In this document: positions 52,466 through 60,592 of the stretch, piece after piece
How positions within the stretch are numbered: the first letter of the stretch is position 1
Layout: each line of letters begins with the position of its first letter
DNA from: CAZIAK01 sp964537035
GTDB lineage: Bacteria; Planctomycetota; B15-G4
DNA length: 64,000 nt
Reading direction: 5' to 3'
Assembly: GCA_964537035.1 (NCBI GenBank)
Contig: CAZIAK010000015.1
Location: 28,115 to 92,114, forward strand
The notes under the pieces: generated by a model
What the model was told of the DNA's origin: nothing
The model's input: the letters and a program-made list of their open reading frames with translations, nothing else
Database searches by the model: none
Made by a program: the position numbers and the translations under genes

Positions 52466-55400
52466 ATGGCCAGTCGGTGTTTCAGTAGTGCTCAAGATGC
52501 GCTGGCGGGCTGGTCGGTGGTGGGAGTGATGCTCACCCTGATCGCGGTGCCCTCCAGCCGTGCCCAGGCCACCGACCCAGGTCTGCGGGCCACGGACCCG
52601 GGGGCCCAGGCCACAGGCCCGGGGGCGCAGGCTGCCGACCAGAGGGCGTCCGCGCTGCTCGACGACTGGGCCCGGGACCTGGTCGCTCCTCCCCTGGGCC
52701 GCAGCGGCGACCGGGGCGCCGTGGTGGCCCGCTGGTTCGAGCGCCTGGCCGAGGACCCTCGCCATCCCCTGGCCGAGGCCACCTTGCGGCTCATGCGGCT
52801 GGTGCGGCCCGACCTGCAGCGGCCAGACGCCTTTCGCGCCTCGGCCCTCGCCCTCGACCCCCACGCCTTCGGCCCCCTCGCTCGCCACCAGCTGGAGCTG
52901 ATTCAGGGCCGGGCCCGCGCCGATCTGCCCGGTGCAGGGCGGGGACCCGATCTGTACCCCCAGCTGGCCCCGTCCCTCGAGGTGCTGGGCCCCTTGCCTC
53001 CCCTGGCAGATCCGGGCGCCCTCGCCGCAGACCCCGAAAGCATGGTCAGCCCGGGCTTCGGTGAGCAGCACGAGGGCCTCGACGGGCCTGCTGAGTGGGT
53101 CCGCCATGACCGTGGGCCCGCCGACCTGCGTGTCTCCCCTGTGAACGGCTTCATCGAGCGGGACGGCTGGGCCCTGATGGCTCTGCGCTTCGATGTGCCT
53201 GGCGGCGGCCCGGCCTACATCGAGGTCGACCTGGGCGGCGCGGGGGGCGGCTCGTTCACGGGCTCCCTGGGCGCTGTCTTCGCCTATGGAGGCAGTGCTT
53301 TTCGGGGACACGTGCTGGGGGCTGGCGAGGTGCCGGTGGGCTACGGGTTGTCCCTCAACGGGGCGGCGCCGAAGAGCGTTGATCTCTCGACGGGAAGCTA
53401 CAGCGCGGTCCAGCATCACCCGGTGGTGCTGGCGGACGGTCGCAACGAGCTGCTGCTGCGTGTGTCCCTCGACCGACCGGTGGCGCCCCTGATCAGGGTG
53501 CTCGACACCGACGGCGCGCCCGTGGCCGACCTGTCCTGGGCCCACGACGAACGGCCCGTGGGGCGCACTCTGCGCCTGGCTCCTCCGGGCCCCTGGCGCC
53601 TGGGCAGCCGCTTCGCCCTGGCCCAGATCAGCGACCCGTCACCCATGGTGCGGGCCCTGCGCGGACTGCTGGCGGCCCTTGATCGCCGTCCCGCCGAGGG
53701 GCTGGCCGATCTGCTGGAAGCCCTGGCCCAAGACGACGACCCTGCCCTGGCCGCCACCGTGGCCGGTGTGGTCGAGCGCATGGCCTACCTGCCCGACGTG
53801 TGGCGCCGGGGACGGTCGCGCCAGCTGGTCGAGGCGGTACGGGCCCAAGATGCAGACCACCTGCCCATGGGCCTGGCCTGGGCAGGCATCCTCGCCGCTG
53901 AAGATCGGGACGAGGAGGCCATCGACCTCCTGCGCGCCCTGGCCGACACCTGGCCTGAGCACCCGGCGCCCCTGCTGCGCCTCAGCGACGTGTACTCGGG
54001 CCTCGACATGGATGCCCAGGCCCGTCTGGCCCTGTTCGACGCCTTCGATCGGGCGCCCCAGAGCCCTCGAGTGCTCGCCTCCGTGGCCTCGTTCTGGCGG
54101 GGCAAGGGCTACGACCGCCGGGCCCTTGAGGTCGAGGTCGCCCTGCAGTCCTCCCTGGGGTTGTCCGCCAACAGCCTGGAGTCGAGCGCCCGTCGTCTGG
54201 CCACGGCGGGAGACCTGGACGGCTCACTCGCCGCCTGGGAAGACGCCCTCTCCCGCACGCCGAGCGCTGGCCGTCGCCTGCGCTTCGCCCATGTCCTGCT
54301 GGGGGCCGAGCGGCTGAACCGGGCCGCTGCCCTGATCGATGGGCTCATCGACGACTTCCCCCGGTGGAGTGACCCCTGGTTGGCCCGAGCCGATCACGCC
54401 GCCCTGACGGGGGACATCGGCGGCGAGGTCAACGCCCTGCGCGAGGTCTTGGCCCGGGAGCCGTCCCTCTCCGTGGCCCGGGCTCGGCTCGCGTCGATCA
54501 TGGGCGTCGACGAGACCAGCGCGTTCTTCGCCCGCTACGACATCGACGGCGCCGAACTCATCGCCGCCTACGATCCCGACGGCCAAGAAGACTCGGTGGT
54601 GCGCCTGCTTGACCTGGGCCTGGTGCGCCTCTTCGCCGATGGGGTCAGCGAGACCTACACCCACGAGCTGATCCAGGTCCGCGACCTGGACGCCTGCAAC
54701 AGCGAGGGCACCCTGCGCCTGCGGGGAGAGGTGCTGAAGGTGGCCACGATCAAGGCCGACGGCACGGTCTTCGAGCCCCTGCGCCTGAGCGGCGAGTACG
54801 TCATGCCGAATCTCGAGCCCGGCGACTTCATCGAGACCATCACCCGCACCCGCCAGAGCGCTCCCCGAGATGAGGTGTCCCGGCTGGGGTCGTGGTTCTT
54901 CACCTCGATCAGCGAGCCCTTTCAGGTGAGCCGCTACGTGGTGCGCCTGCCCGCCGAGCTGCCCCTGCGCCTGGAGGTCGGGCAGTTTGACGGTCAGCAC
55001 GAGGTGCTGGAGGCGGGCTCCGATCAGGTGCACTTCTTCGAGCGTCGCGACGGGCGGCGGGTGGTCACCGAGCCGGGCGTGCCGGGCCCGCGGCGCTTCC
55101 TGCCCTGGGTCGAGTTCGGCATGGACCGTCCATGGGAGCCGGTGCTTTCATTCATGCGTCTGGGGCTGGATCCCCTGGCCCTGGTCACGCCGGAGATCGA
55201 GGCGGCGGCCCGGGACGCACTGGCGGGGGTGACCGGCCAGGAGGCTCAGGCCCGTGCGCTCCACCATGCCGTGGGCGGCTTGCTCGATCAGCGCTACCGC
55301 TCGCCGAGCCCGGCGGTGACCTCGTTGCTGGCCCGCGAGGGCAATCCCACCGTGCTCTACGCCGCCCTGCTCGCCGCGGCAGGTATCGAGCGGGACTTCG

Positions 55401-56281
55401 TCTGGAGCCTGGCCGCGCCCCCCGCGGCAGACGAGGAGGGCGACGAGCCCTTCGCCGAGCCCGCCCGCTTCAGGCAGCGGCTGCTGCTGGTGGTGCGCCC
55501 TGACGATGGCCCGGCGGCCTGGTGTGACCTCACCTATCGCACCCTGCCCTACGGCCATCTGCCCGGGGACAACTCGGGCGCCCAGGCGGTGCTGGTGAAG
55601 AGCGGCGCGCTGCTGTCCGTGCCCTCCAGCGATGTCCCTGGCAACGACTGGCACCTTGAGGGCCGGGTGGCCGCCGATGGCAGCGCCCAGATCGAGGGCA
55701 GCCTGTCACTGCTCGGCGGCCCGGGTTTCATGGCCCGGGAGCAGCTGGGCGAGTACCCGGACGCCTACCACCAGCCCATCGTCCAGGGCGTGGCGGCGGG
55801 CAGCCTCGACGGGCTCGACATGACCAGCCATGAGATCACGGGGCTGGATGAGGGCGATGAGCAGGGGGTGGCCTTTCGCTGGACAGGCGACGTGCCTCGT
55901 TTTCTCGATGGGGCCGCAGGCACGCTCAGCCGGCCCTTGCCCCTCTCTCGCCTCGAACTGGCACCCCAGGTGGCGATCGAGGGGGCCCGGCAGCTGCCGT
56001 TCCTGTCCCGGGGGCTGGGCATCGAGCGCACGGAATTCAGCCTTGACCTCGACCCTGGCCTCGAGCTCGTCGACCCGCCAGAGGGCCTGAGCCTCTCCTA
56101 CGGCGGCTGGACCTATGATCTGTCCCTCGCAGAGGAGAGCGCCGGCCGCTGGGTCCTGCGTCGGGAGATGCGCCGGGAGCCCTTCGCCATCGCGGCGGAC
56201 GACTACGCTGGCCTGGTCGATTTCTGCACCGCCGTGGACACCGCGGAGGGGGCTCGGCTGCAGCTGCGCCGCAGGGACTGA
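52466..56281 (+). CDS. Giant exported TPR / DUF3857-like protein with degenerate transglutaminase domain
   Basis: A 1271-residue protein. Signal segment WSVVGVMLTLIAVPSSRAQA, then a low-complexity Ala-Thr-Asp-Pro-Gly stretch. About residues 60-190 are helical. A beta region near 200-390 has VPGGGPAYIEVDLGGAGGG and is followed by many TPR helices (about 390-690). A DUF3857-like region has VSETYTHELIQVRDLDA and PNLEPGDFIETITRTR. The transglutaminase-like part reads LLAREGNPTVLYAALLAAAG where active members have GDCKDK, so the nucleophilic Cys is Pro (55346-55348). Asp is present in WCDLTYR. It is similar in design to the product at 40298, whose triad is complete. Probably a non-catalytic binding protein. 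ATG 52466 is chosen for its signal peptide. Confidence 0.86.
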   Translation: MASRCFSSAQDALAGWSVVGVMLTLIAVPSSRAQATDPGLRATDPGAQATGPGAQAADQRASALLDDWARDLVAPPLGRSGDRGAVVARWFERLAEDPRHPLAEATLRLMRLVRPDLQRPDAFRASALALDPHAFGPLARHQLELIQGRARADLPGAGRGPDLYPQLAPSLEVLGPLPPLADPGALAADPESMVSPGFGEQHEGLDGPAEWVRHDRGPADLRVSPVNGFIERDGWALMALRFDVPGGGPAYIEVDLGGAGGGSFTGSLGAVFAYGGSAFRGHVLGAGEVPVGYGLSLNGAAPKSVDLSTGSYSAVQHHPVVLADGRNELLLRVSLDRPVAPLIRVLDTDGAPVADLSWAHDERPVGRTLRLAPPGPWRLGSRFALAQISDPSPMVRALRGLLAALDRRPAEGLADLLEALAQDDDPALAATVAGVVERMAYLPDVWRRGRSRQLVEAVRAQDADHLPMGLAWAGILAAEDRDEEAIDLLRALADTWPEHPAPLLRLSDVYSGLDMDAQARLALFDAFDRAPQSPRVLASVASFWRGKGYDRRALEVEVALQSSLGLSANSLESSARRLATAGDLDGSLAAWEDALSRTPSAGRRLRFAHVLLGAERLNRAAALIDGLIDDFPRWSDPWLARADHAALTGDIGGEVNALREVLAREPSLSVARARLASIMGVDETSAFFARYDIDGAELIAAYDPDGQEDSVVRLLDLGLVRLFADGVSETYTHELIQVRDLDACNSEGTLRLRGEVLKVATIKADGTVFEPLRLSGEYVMPNLEPGDFIETITRTRQSAPRDEVSRLGSWFFTSISEPFQVSRYVVRLPAELPLRLEVGQFDGQHEVLEAGSDQVHFFERRDGRRVVTEPGVPGPRRFLPWVEFGMDRPWEPVLSFMRLGLDPLALVTPEIEAAARDALAGVTGQEAQARALHHAVGGLLDQRYRSPSPAVTSLLAREGNPTVLYAALLAAAGIERDFVWSLAAPPAADEEGDEPFAEPARFRQRLLLVVRPDDGPAAWCDLTYRTLPYGHLPGDNSGAQAVLVKSGALLSVPSSDVPGNDWHLEGRVAADGSAQIEGSLSLLGGPGFMAREQLGEYPDAYHQPIVQGVAAGSLDGLDMTSHEITGLDEGDEQGVAFRWTGDVPRFLDGAAGTLSRPLPLSRLELAPQVAIEGARQLPFLSRGLGIERTEFSLDLDPGLELVDPPEGLSLSYGGWTYDLSLAEESAGRWVLRREMRREPFAIAADDYAGLVDFCTAVDTAEGARLQLRRRD

Positions 56282-56392
56282 ATCGCTGACCGAATCGCCG
56301 GGGCCCGGGTCTTGGGCTTCCGTTGACCCTCCCCGGGGCTCGCGGATAGATTCAGGCTCCAAAACCACGCTCCCCGAGGACGACCCCCAGCG

Positions 56393-56794
56393 ATGCATCG
56401 CGTCCACTTCCGCAAGGAAAACGTCACCGTCGAGGTTCCCACCGGCTCCCAGCTTCTGGCTGTGTGCAAGGACGCGGGCGTCGACCCCTATCCCCAGCTC
56501 AAGGGGCTGCTCTCCTGCCACAAGAAGGGCTTCTGTGGCACCTGCGCCGTGAAGGTCGTCACCGAAGACGGTGTCGAGGCTCTCACCCCGCCTTCAAAGC
56601 GGGAGCTGGGCTACTTCAAGCGGCTGAAGATGATGCATCGCGAGGGGCAGCGTCTCGCTGATCAGCTCCGTCTGTCCTGCCAGGCTGAGGTCACCGGCGA
56701 TCTGATCGTCGAGACCAACCCGAGCCTCAAAGAGGGCTGGAAGCGACACGGCCACTACGCAGGCAAGCCCACCCGTTCTTGGGACCGTTCTTGA
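56393..56794 (+). CDS. 2Fe-2S ferredoxin
   Basis: A 133-residue soluble electron carrier. The plant-type 2Fe-2S motif is clear: CHKKGFCGTC (C-x5-C-x2-C, residues 42-51) with the fourth ligand in LSCQAEVTGDLIV near residue 95. Between them lie VEALTPPSKRELGYFKRLK and a helix. The basic C-terminus (KEGWKRHGHYAGKPTRSW) extends beyond common ferredoxins. The stop overlaps the start of the next gene (TGATG), so it is translationally coupled to the TolB-like lipoprotein. An electron donor or partner reductase is not evident in the window. Confidence 0.92.
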   Translation: MHRVHFRKENVTVEVPTGSQLLAVCKDAGVDPYPQLKGLLSCHKKGFCGTCAVKVVTEDGVEALTPPSKRELGYFKRLKMMHREGQRLADQLRLSCQAEVTGDLIVETNPSLKEGWKRHGHYAGKPTRSWDRS

Positions 56795-57873
56795 TGCTGA
56801 GCAAACTCACCACGGGGCTGTTGCTGACGGCTCTGGCCCTGGTGCCCGGGGGCTGTGCCTCCACGGTGATCGACCACACGACGCCCGGCGAGACGGCGCA
56901 CCTGTCGAACATGCGCCAGCTCACCTTCGGCGGGACCAACGCCGAGGCCTACTGGTCGTACGACAACGACGAGCTGATCCTGCAGATCACCAACCAGCAT
57001 CTGGGTACGGGCAGCGAGACCCGGGGCACCACCAGATGCGATCAGATTTTTCGCATCGACGTGCAGACTGGCGAGCTGACCCCGCTGACAGATGCGGGGC
57101 GCACCACCTGCGCGTTCTTCATGCCCGGGCGCGATCGGGTGCTCTTCGGCTCGACCCACGAGGCTGGCGTCGACTGCCCACCCAAGGCTGACCGCTCTCA
57201 GGGCTACGTCTGGGATATCTACGAGAGCTACGAGATCTTCTCGTCGAACCGTGACGGCGGCGAGCTGATCAACATGACCCACAGCCCGGGCTACGACGCC
57301 GAGGCCACCATCTCTCGCGACGGGAAGATCGTGTTCACCTCGACGCGCAGCGGCGACCTCGAGCTGTGGTCCATGAACCTTGACGGGGGCGACCTGGTCC
57401 AGCTCACCGACCGCCTGGGCTACGACGGCGGGGCGTTCTTCAACAACGCGGGCGACCAGATCGTCTGGCGCTCCACGCGCTTTGACAGCGACGCCGAGCG
57501 GGACGAGTACCGCCAGCTCCTCGCTCGCAACCTGGTCAAGCCCGCCAAGATGGAGCTCTGGATCGCCGACGCCGACGGCAGCAACGTGCGCCAGCTCACG
57601 GACAACGGGTGCGCGAACTTCGCTCCGTTCTTCACCCCGGACGATCGCTCGATCCTCTTCTCCAGCAACCTGGGCGGCGGCCCGGACAGCTTCGACTTCG
57701 ACGTCTGGATGATGGACCTGGAGACCGGAGAGCTCGAACAGATCACCCACTCCCTGGGCTTCGATTGCTTCCCCATGTTCTCCTGGGACGGTGAGCGCAT
57801 CGCCTTCACCAGCGCCCGTTCACCGCGCTTCAAGGGCGACCTGAACGTCTTCGTCGCGGACTGGACGCCATGA
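56794..57873 (+). CDS. TolB-like WD40/PD40 beta-propeller lipoprotein
   Basis: A 359-residue product. ATG 56794 overlaps the ferredoxin stop by one base and gives a lipoprotein signal (LLLTALALVPGGCAS). The mature part is a six-bladed PD40 propeller: MRQLTFGGTNAEAYWSYDND, IFRIDVQTGELTPLTD, EIFSSNRDGGELINMTHSPG, KIVFTSTRSGDLELWSMNLD, ELWIADADGSNVRQLTDNG, and VWMMDLETGELEQITHSLG. Blades repeat the DGxxLxxLT pattern of TolB. Role is probably binding in the periplasm or outer membrane; no enzymatic motif is seen. Its stop overlaps the glgC start by four bases (ATGA). Confidence 0.88.
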   Translation: MLSKLTTGLLLTALALVPGGCASTVIDHTTPGETAHLSNMRQLTFGGTNAEAYWSYDNDELILQITNQHLGTGSETRGTTRCDQIFRIDVQTGELTPLTDAGRTTCAFFMPGRDRVLFGSTHEAGVDCPPKADRSQGYVWDIYESYEIFSSNRDGGELINMTHSPGYDAEATISRDGKIVFTSTRSGDLELWSMNLDGGDLVQLTDRLGYDGGAFFNNAGDQIVWRSTRFDSDAERDEYRQLLARNLVKPAKMELWIADADGSNVRQLTDNGCANFAPFFTPDDRSILFSSNLGGGPDSFDFDVWMMDLETGELEQITHSLGFDCFPMFSWDGERIAFTSARSPRFKGDLNVFVADWTP

Positions 57874-59153
57874 AAGATGTGGTGGCGGTGATCATGGGTG
57901 GGGGCCAGGGCACGCGGCTGTTTCCCCTGACCCAGCACCGGGCCAAGCCTGCTGTGCCGGTGGCCGGGCGGCTGCGCCTCATCGACATCCCCCTGAGCAA
58001 CTGCATCAACTCGGACATCACGCGCATGTTCGTGTTGACCCAGTTCAACTCGGCGTCGCTCAACCAGCACATCTCCCGCACCTACCACTTCGGCATGCTC
58101 ACCGACGGCGGAGTCGACGTGATCGCCGCCGAGCAGACCGCCGACAGCCGCGACTGGTTTCAGGGGACCGCGGACGCCGTGCGCCAGTCGCTGCACCACG
58201 TGGTCAGCGGCAGCACCAAGCAGGTGTTGATCCTGGCGGGCGACCATCTGTACCGCATGAACTACGAGCCGTTCATGCGCCGCCACGAAGAGAGCCAGGC
58301 AGACATCACCATCGCGGTCTGCCCGGTGGCCGCCGACGATGCGTCGAGCTTCGGCCTGCTGCATGTGAACGAAGAGGGCTTCGTCACCCGCTTCGCCGAG
58401 AAGCCCACGGGCGATGCGCTGGAGGCCATGCGTGTGGACCCGAACCGTCCCGTGGCCGGAGGGGGCGCTCCCGGTGTGCCGTACCTGGCCTCCATGGGCA
58501 TCTACATCTTCTCGCCCTTCGTGCTGCAAGAGCTGCTCGACGCGAACCCGAACGCGAACGACTTCGGCCGGGAGATCATCCCCGCCGCGCTCGAGCCCGA
58601 GAATCGCTATCGGGTCTCGGCCCACACCTTCCGCGGTTACTGGGAGGACATCGGCACGATCAAGGCCTTCCATCGGGCCAACCTGGCCCTGGCCCAGAAG
58701 GGGCAGTTCGGTCTCTACGACCCGAAGTTCCCCCTCTACACCCGGCCTCGTTATCTCTCGCCCACGCGCTTCACAGAGGCCAGCGTAGAAGAGTCGCTGG
58801 TGGCTGAAGGCAGCATCATCGGGCGGGTGAAGATGCGCAACTCGGTGGTGGGCATTCGTTCGATCCTTCATGACGGGGTCGACCTCGACCACGTGCTGGT
58901 CATGGGCAACGACGTCTACGAGACCGAGACCGAACGGGCCGCGTCCGAGGCCCGGGGGATTCCACCCCTGGGCATCGGCGAGAACTCGGTCATCCGTCAG
59001 GCCATCCTGGACAAGGGCTGTCGCATCGGGCGCAACGTGTCGATCCTGAACGAAGCCGGGGTCGAGACGGAGGACGGCCAGCACCACTACATTCGCGACG
59101 GCATCGTGATCATCCCCAAGGATGGGGTCGTGCCGGACGGCACGGTGATCTGA
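57870..59153 (+). CDS. glgC: Glucose-1-phosphate adenylyltransferase
   Basis: Makes ADP-glucose from ATP and glucose-1-phosphate, the committed step of bacterial glycogen synthesis; cytosolic. The 427-residue protein starts VAVIMGGGQGTRLFPLT (nucleotide site) and has AKPAVPVAGRLRLIDIPLSN, AEQTADSRDWFQGTADAVRQ, LILAGDHLYRMNYEPF (catalytic Asp), RFAEKPTGDALEAM, GIYIFSPFVL, GYWEDIGTIKAFHRANL and a C-terminal left-handed beta-helix. Length is typical of GlgC. Expected regulation is allosteric by sugar phosphates. No glgA or branching enzyme is in the window. It overlaps the TolB-like gene and precedes the DUF1569 gene by four bases. Confidence 0.96.
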   Translation: MKDVVAVIMGGGQGTRLFPLTQHRAKPAVPVAGRLRLIDIPLSNCINSDITRMFVLTQFNSASLNQHISRTYHFGMLTDGGVDVIAAEQTADSRDWFQGTADAVRQSLHHVVSGSTKQVLILAGDHLYRMNYEPFMRRHEESQADITIAVCPVAADDASSFGLLHVNEEGFVTRFAEKPTGDALEAMRVDPNRPVAGGGAPGVPYLASMGIYIFSPFVLQELLDANPNANDFGREIIPAALEPENRYRVSAHTFRGYWEDIGTIKAFHRANLALAQKGQFGLYDPKFPLYTRPRYLSPTRFTEASVEESLVAEGSIIGRVKMRNSVVGIRSILHDGVDLDHVLVMGNDVYETETERAASEARGIPPLGIGENSVIRQAILDKGCRIGRNVSILNEAGVETEDGQHHYIRDGIVIIPKDGVVPDGTVI

Positions 59154-59157
59154 GCCC

Positions 59158-59607
59158 GTGCCTTCAATCATCGATCCGGCAGCGCGGCAGCAGATCGAAC
59201 GGCGTCTCGACTCGCTGAGCCCCGAGCATCGGGGCGCCTGGGGACGACTCACCGTGGGCGGCATGGTCTGCCATTGCTATGACGCGGTGCGCACGGCCGT
59301 GGGTCAGAACCCGGCGCCGCTGCTGGGCAAGTTCGGCCCGCTGCGGCCGCTGCTGGCCTGGCTCATGATCGACGTGCTGCCCTGGCCCAAGGGCAAGGCC
59401 AAGACCGTGCGTCAGATGTTGTCCACCAAAGAAGGTGATCTGGCCGGGGATGTGCAGCGCTTGCAGCGGTCGTTCGGGCAGGTGATCGACCGTGGCGCGC
59501 AAGAGAGCTGGGGCGTGCACCCGCTGTTCGGCCCGCTGAGTCGGGCGCAGTGGGGTCGGCTGATCTGGCGACATGTCGACTACCACCTGAAGCAGTTCGG
59601 GGTGTGA
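59158..59607 (+). CDS. DUF1569 family protein (DinB superfamily)
   Basis: A 149-residue protein with a GTG start. The DUF1569 pattern is present: LTVGGMVCHCYDAVRTAVG near residues 31-49 and a C-terminal HPLFGPLSRAQWGRLIWRHV followed by DYHLKQFGV, which carry the HxxxH-type metal ligands of the DinB fold. Function is unknown. It lies 4 bases after glgC, and its stop overlaps the GTG of the methyltransferase gene (GTGA), so it belongs to the same transcript. Confidence 0.88.
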   Translation: MPSIIDPAARQQIERRLDSLSPEHRGAWGRLTVGGMVCHCYDAVRTAVGQNPAPLLGKFGPLRPLLAWLMIDVLPWPKGKAKTVRQMLSTKEGDLAGDVQRLQRSFGQVIDRGAQESWGVHPLFGPLSRAQWGRLIWRHVDYHLKQFGV

Positions 59608-60410
59608 GCGGCGCTGACCCAGGCCCTGCGGGTGACGGGCCGGGTGATGGGCGTGGTCATGGTTCAGACCTGCCCTCGTCGTGGAAACTGCATGGTCGGG
59701 CTCTGCGTGACTGGCTCGACGGAGCGCGAGACACCTACGTCGATGTGGTCGACGATGAAGGCGAGGTCGACCGGGTGGCCGTCGACGTGTTCTTTCGCGG
59801 GCCCGACGAGCTGGAAGACTGGGAGCGTGCGGCCCTGGCTGCCTGCAAAGGCCGGGTGCTCGACCTGGGCGCGGGGGCCGGTTGCCATGCTCTGGCGTTG
59901 CAAGCGCGCGGGCTGTCAGTGACCGCCCTTGAGGTCAGCCGGGACGCCGTCGAGGTGCTGGGGCAACGAGGTGTGCAAGACGCTCGACTGGCCACGGTGG
60001 ACAACTGGCCGGCGGTGGCCATGTCCGCGACGGGGGCGTGCGCATCCGCAGGGCCGTCAGCTGGAATCGGGGGCGCGAAGGACTCGTCTGAGCAACGCTT
60101 CGACACCCTGCTGATGTTGATGCACGGCGCGGGCCTGGCGGGCGATCTTGAAGGCCTGGAGTGGTTGCTGGCCCAGGCGTCCGGGGTGCTCTCGCCCGGA
60201 GGATCGCTGATCGTCGACTCACGGGACCCTGGCTGCGGCGCGGCCGTGGCAGAGCTGCACGTCGTCTACCAGGGTCAGCGGGGGCGGCCCTTCGATTGGC
60301 TATACCTGGATGCTCCGTCGTTGCGTGAACTGGCCGAGGAAGGAGGGTTCGTAGCGGAGAGGCTCTGGCAGAGCGACAACGGGCGGCACGTCTGCCGCCT
60401 GACCAAATGA
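59604..60410 (+). CDS. SAM-dependent methyltransferase (class I)
   Basis: A 268-residue protein. The SAM-binding motif I is CKGRVLDLGAGAGCHALAL near residue 89, followed by LSVTALEVSRDAVEVLGQRG (acidic ribose-binding loop) and later FDTLLMLMHGAGLAG and GVLSPGGSLIVDSRDPG, all class I Rossmann features. The N-terminal 30 residues are Gly/Asp/Pro rich. The GTG start at 59604 overlaps the DUF1569 stop; the frame is open further upstream inside that gene. The substrate is unknown. Confidence 0.85.
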   Translation: MSGADPGPAGDGPGDGRGHGSDLPSSWKLHGRALRDWLDGARDTYVDVVDDEGEVDRVAVDVFFRGPDELEDWERAALAACKGRVLDLGAGAGCHALALQARGLSVTALEVSRDAVEVLGQRGVQDARLATVDNWPAVAMSATGACASAGPSAGIGGAKDSSEQRFDTLLMLMHGAGLAGDLEGLEWLLAQASGVLSPGGSLIVDSRDPGCGAAVAELHVVYQGQRGRPFDWLYLDAPSLRELAEEGGFVAERLWQSDNGRHVCRLTK

Positions 60411-60592
60411 GCGGTGGGCTCCACCGGTGAGGGTGGCAGCTGAGCTCCGCCAGGGCCTTCAGTCAGCGTGGCTCGATTTCAGGATCTGCAGAAAGGGCGG
60501 CGCGGGAGGCCCCAAGGTCCAGATTTTGGTCTAGAGTGCCTCCTTGAGACATCATGGGGCCGACCCCAGTCCAACAACTGGAGGGAAATAGG

